DNA of 64,000 nt from Photobacterium sp. JCM 19050 (GTDB lineage Bacteria > Pseudomonadota > Gammaproteobacteria > Enterobacterales > Vibrionaceae): assembly GCA_001310455.1 (NCBI GenBank), contig BAXG01000013.1, positions 56,097 to 120,096 on the forward strand, read 5' to 3'. The position numbers and the translations under genes were made by a program. Positions 61,151-64,000 of the stretch are shown here, piece after piece; position 1 is the stretch's first letter, and each line of letters begins with the position of its first letter. The notes under the pieces were generated by a model. That model was given only the letters and a program-made list of their open reading frames with translations, had not been told where the DNA came from and made no database searches.

Positions 61151-61966
61151 TTAGGCCAGTGTCACCTCTGCCAACCTTGCCAGTAACCGCCGTACTTCAG
61201 GCAAATACCGATCTTCATGATGAAGAACCAGCCATTGATCGTGGCTCAACTCCTCAATGAATTCTCCTTTGCGTACCAGCTTAGAATATGCGTCTCCAAT
61301 AAAGGTCGGCAGCAGAGCAATTCCTTTGCCGGACAGCGCAAGATCAAGACTGTTCCTTGGGGAACTCACTTCGCAGAGTGTGTCTTCATCTGAAATTCCA
61401 TTGAGCCAGCGTGAGGATGGCGTTTCAGACATTACCTTAATCCAACACTCCGGTGCATCAGGGGTGGCGTAAGGGGCAAATTCCACCCGGGAAAGCTTTC
61501 GGCACACCAATGACTCATCCGTTGGACGTTGGTTTCGAAAACCGATTGAGGTTTCCCGATGAGTGATGTTTAACACCTTTTCAGTCGATACAAACCGCAA
61601 AAGCAAATCCGGCGGACTACCGGTCAGGCTTTCCAGTTTTTGCATCAGTGCCAATGTAGTCCAGGTGCCTGCTGAAACCTTCACCAACGGCAGTTTTGTT
61701 TTGTTTGATGAAACAGGAATGCGCTGCAGCATGGTTTCAATGTTGGTGATTTCTGCCAACAACTGATGCCCGTCTGTCAGCAGTTCATAGCCGCGATCAT
61801 GCCGGGCAAAGAGCTCGCAGCCCATGGCTATCTCCAGTTGCAGCATCCGGCGACCAAGTGTTGCGGCGCTGCGCCCGGTGATTTTTGATGCAGCGGTCAA
61901 TCCTCCTTCCCGCGCAACAGCAAGGAACAGCTGGAGATCATTCCAGTTAACATCCTTTTTATTCAT
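61151..61966 (-). CDS. LysR-family regulator
   Basis: Intact 271-aa protein. The helix-turn-helix is DLQLFLAVAREGGLTAASKITGRSAATLGRRML; the effector domain has the late GKGIALLPTFIGD segment. It is divergent from the aldo/keto reductase gene (132-base spacer), so it may regulate that gene. Effector unknown. Confidence 0.9.
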   Translation of the reverse strand: MNKKDVNWNDLQLFLAVAREGGLTAASKITGRSAATLGRRMLQLEIAMGCELFARHDRGYELLTDGHQLLAEITNIETMLQRIPVSSNKTKLPLVKVSAGTWTTLALMQKLESLTGSPPDLLLRFVSTEKVLNITHRETSIGFRNQRPTDESLVCRKLSRVEFAPYATPDAPECWIKVMSETPSSRWLNGISDEDTLCEVSSPRNSLDLALSGKGIALLPTFIGDAYSKLVRKGEFIEELSHDQWLVLHHEDRYLPEVRRLLARLAEVTLA

Positions 61967-62098
61967 GAAAAATCCTTTTCAATTCGTTTCATTGATGAAA
62001 CGTCTCTGTGCGGTAGTCTAAAACTCAAACATGTCGATTATATGTCTCAACTCTCGGAATATTCCCGTTGAGGTTTATTCAATTAATCAGGAGGTTCT

Positions 62099-63150
62099 AT
62101 GGAAAACAAAGTAACGACCACTGATACACTGCCAAAGATTCGGCTTGGATCCTCAGGCCCGATGGTTTCCCGTTTTGCATTGGGTGGAATGACTTTCGGT
62201 GCTGAAGCTAATGAAGCCACGGCTCACAGTTTGCTTGACGTTTTCACAGCGCACGGTGGGAACTTCATCGATACGGCAGACAATTATAATCAGGGAGTTT
62301 CCGAACAGATTATCGGCAAATGGGGGAAAAAACGCGGCGGGTTCGATGACCTTATCCTGGCAACCAAAGGTCGCTTTTCCCCTCCGGCCGGGAGTTATGG
62401 TGCATCGCGGCGCAGTATTGTCCGTTCCGTTGAAGCGAGCCTAAAGCGGCTACAGGTTGATGCCATAGATGTTTACATCATCCACGGCTGGGATAAAGAT
62501 ACCGAACTCACAGAGACACTCTCAACACTCGCAGACCTCGTACACGCAGGGAAAATTCTTTATACAGCCTGGTCCAATTTGTCCGGGTGGCAATTGCAAA
62601 AGGTGGTTTCAACCGCCAGAGCTTACGGTTTTCCTATACCGGTTTCACTGCAACCTCAATACAGTTTGTTGGAACGCGGGATTGAACAGGAAGTCTTGCC
62701 ATGTTGCATAGAGGAAGGTATTGGCATCACTCCCTGGTCTCCCCTTGGTGGAGGATGGTTAACCGGAAAGTATGGTGCGGATATCCGGCCTACAGGTTCA
62801 ACCGGCTTGGGGAAGATCCAAACCGGGGTGTAGAAGCCTACGATATCCGCAATACAGAACGCACCCACCGGATACTATCAACGCTTCATGATATCGCCCG
62901 AGAGCACAACTGCCCTCCCGAACATGTTGCTTTGGCATGGCTGGCATCCCGGCCGGGTGTCTCTTCGATTCTGCTGGGAGCTCGCAACATCGAACAACTT
63001 GAGAGTAATCTGGCAGCCGCCAGTTTGGCGCTCACGGAACAAGAACTGGGGTGGTTAACCATTAAGTCTTCCGTAGGCCTTCCGCCCTATCCCTATGGCT
63101 TTCTGGCTCAATGGTCCGAAATGGCTATTTGGGAAAGACTCGGTACTTAA
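62099..63150 (+). CDS. aldo/keto reductase, frameshifted
   Basis: About 350 aa, AKR fold. NFIDTADNYNQG holds catalytic Asp and Tyr; LATKGRF the Lys; YIIHGWD the His. The C-terminal segment GARNIEQLESNL binds NADPH. The break at CC 62802-62803 is repaired by one C to STRLGEDPNRGVEAYDIRN. The start follows AGGAGG. Substrate unknown. Confidence 0.9.
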
Positions 63151-63223
63151 CCAGGTGTAAGGCTCAGGGGGCTCCATTCAAGAAGCACCCTTACCGCTTT
63201 TTAACACTGAAAAAACCTGATAA

Positions 63224-63838
63224 CTATTCTTTCCCGTAGACTCCACACCCTTTAAGCACCAACCCGGTGAGGAACTCAGCAGCCTGGACGAAGTCTTCCT
63301 CATCAAGTTGGGGCTTGCCGGATACCTGGCAGATTTGCCAGTTGAAATCGGCATAGGTTTGCGTGGATGCCCAAAGCATAAACATCAGGTGTTTGGCGGG
63401 CAGCGGTGACATCCGGCCCTGATCAATCCATTGCTCAAACTTGCTGACAATCATCTTCGACTGGGCAAGGAGCGCATCACTTATGTCTTGTGGAAGATAG
63501 GGAGCTCCAGCCATCACTTCATTGGCGAACACCTTGGATGCCGCCGGGTAGTCACGGGATATTCGCAGTTTTGTCTGGATGTACTGGGTAAGCGCTTCTT
63601 GAGGGTCATCCAACTCTTCAATCGGTTTGGACGCCGCAAGTAATGGCTCTGTCACGCTCTCGAGGACAGCGCGGTAGAGGTTGTCCTTGGTGCTGAAATA
63701 GTAATACATGTTGGGCTTGGGAATTTCAGCAACCCGGGCAATCTCAGCAGTTTTTGTCGCGGCATATCCTTTTTCAGCAAACAACCGGCTGGCAACCGTA
63801 ATTATTTTTTCCTGGTTTTTTGCTCGAATCCGCGACAT
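63224..63838 (-). CDS. RutR-like TetR-family regulator
   Basis: Intact 204-aa regulator starting at MSRIRAKNQ. The helix-turn-helix is AEIARVAEIPKPNMYYYFSTKDNLY. The C-terminal domain carries RISRDYPAASKVFANEVMAGAP and HLMFMLWASTQTYADF, closely resembling E. coli RutR, which senses pyrimidines. It may respond to a nucleobase or degradation product. No rut genes are present, though the urate cluster is nearby. Confidence 0.9.
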   Translation of the reverse strand: MSRIRAKNQEKIITVASRLFAEKGYAATKTAEIARVAEIPKPNMYYYFSTKDNLYRAVLESVTEPLLAASKPIEELDDPQEALTQYIQTKLRISRDYPAASKVFANEVMAGAPYLPQDISDALLAQSKMIVSKFEQWIDQGRMSPLPAKHLMFMLWASTQTYADFNWQICQVSGKPQLDEEDFVQAAEFLTGLVLKGCGVYGKE

Positions 63839-63986
63839 ACCCGCTCCCATCCTGAGAAATTCCTGCGTTGAAAAGCCTTTTCAAAAACGCAGTTGCTGAT
63901 GGAACGATAAGAAAGCATCTGGGAAAAATCAATACGACCTTGTGGCTATCGGGCTCATTCCGCATTCTGATAAGTAACAGGAGAAG

Positions 63987-64000
63987 TTATACCCAAGCCA
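63987..64000. repeat. partial dispersed repeat at the window edge
   Basis: TTATACCCAAGCCA matches 50007-50020 at 13 of 14 bases and lies upstream of the TetR gene. The rest lies outside the window. Confidence 0.45.

Noticed and set aside
1..64000. CRISPR array, tRNA, rRNA, IS element or prophage
   Set aside because: No regular spaced repeats, cloverleaf sequences, transposase or phage genes were seen.

Overview
The window is chromosomal DNA of a marine-type gammaproteobacterium. This rests on gene content: a TonB2-type energy system (DUF3450, TtpC, ExbB, ExbD, TonB, TPR), an EfpL/YeiP elongation factor, Rof, a GlyGly-CTERM serine protease, a GH20 chitobiase, an intracellular PHB depolymerase and a two-type bacterioferritin. 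A short Vibrio-like intergenic repeat points to Vibrionales or Oceanospirillales, but the genus cannot be resolved from sequence alone. No rRNA, tRNA, CRISPR array, prophage or insertion sequence was seen.

The most important caution is that about 45 single-base frameshifts interrupt some 26 otherwise well-conserved genes. Nearly all are repaired by adding one base to a short homopolymer run. This looks like sequencing or assembly error, not gene decay. I therefore annotate such genes as single CDS spans and give the position of each break.

Layout. (1) 0.1-8.5 kb: a sugar or polyol catabolic locus with ABC sugar-binding protein, AGPS/GlcD-like FAD oxidase, class I aldolase, DeoR regulator, GlpD-like dehydrogenase and FGGY kinase. 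Repeated CGACA-type motifs lie in its promoters. (2) 8.5-10.3 kb: HxlR regulator divergent from an MDR oxidoreductase and an ABM monooxygenase. (3) 10.4-15.4 kb: one giant exported protein of about 1640 aa combining LVIVD repeats, PKD, a YVTN propeller, a di-heme cytochrome and three NPCBM carbohydrate-binding modules. (4) 15.4-21.9 kb: TRAP transporter dctPQM with a MarR regulator, divergent from 5-oxoprolinase genes pxpABC. (5) 22-33 kb: mixed housekeeping and accessory genes, including a hybrid histidine kinase, DUF2076, a MarR-GNAT fusion, FUSC, tag, and an ArsR/AHSA1 regulon with a visible palindromic operator. (6) 33.4-40.6 kb: chitobiase with F5/8C and ricin-type lectin modules, ASCH protein, LysR with a DASS anion transporter, and the GlyGly-CTERM protease. 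(7) 40.7-48.7 kb: iron-uptake operon (siderophore receptor with Fur box plus TonB2 complex), preceded by an orphan response regulator whose phospho-acceptor Asp is Glu. (8) 49-58.3 kb: efpL, rof, then a complete urate degradation cluster (puuD, uraH, uraD, puuE, alc, allA) with two NCS2 purine permeases. (9) 58.4-64 kb: phaZ, the bacterioferritin pair, LysR, aldo/keto reductase and a RutR-like TetR regulator.

The genes fit a versatile heterotroph that scavenges organic nitrogen and carbon (urate to glyoxylate plus urea, 5-oxoproline, polyols, chitin oligomers, stored PHB) and competes for iron. The best candidates for undescribed biology are the redox/carbohydrate-binding mega-protein at 10.4-15.4 kb, the polyol-type pathway at 0.1-8.5 kb, and the Glu52 response regulator upstream of the siderophore receptor.
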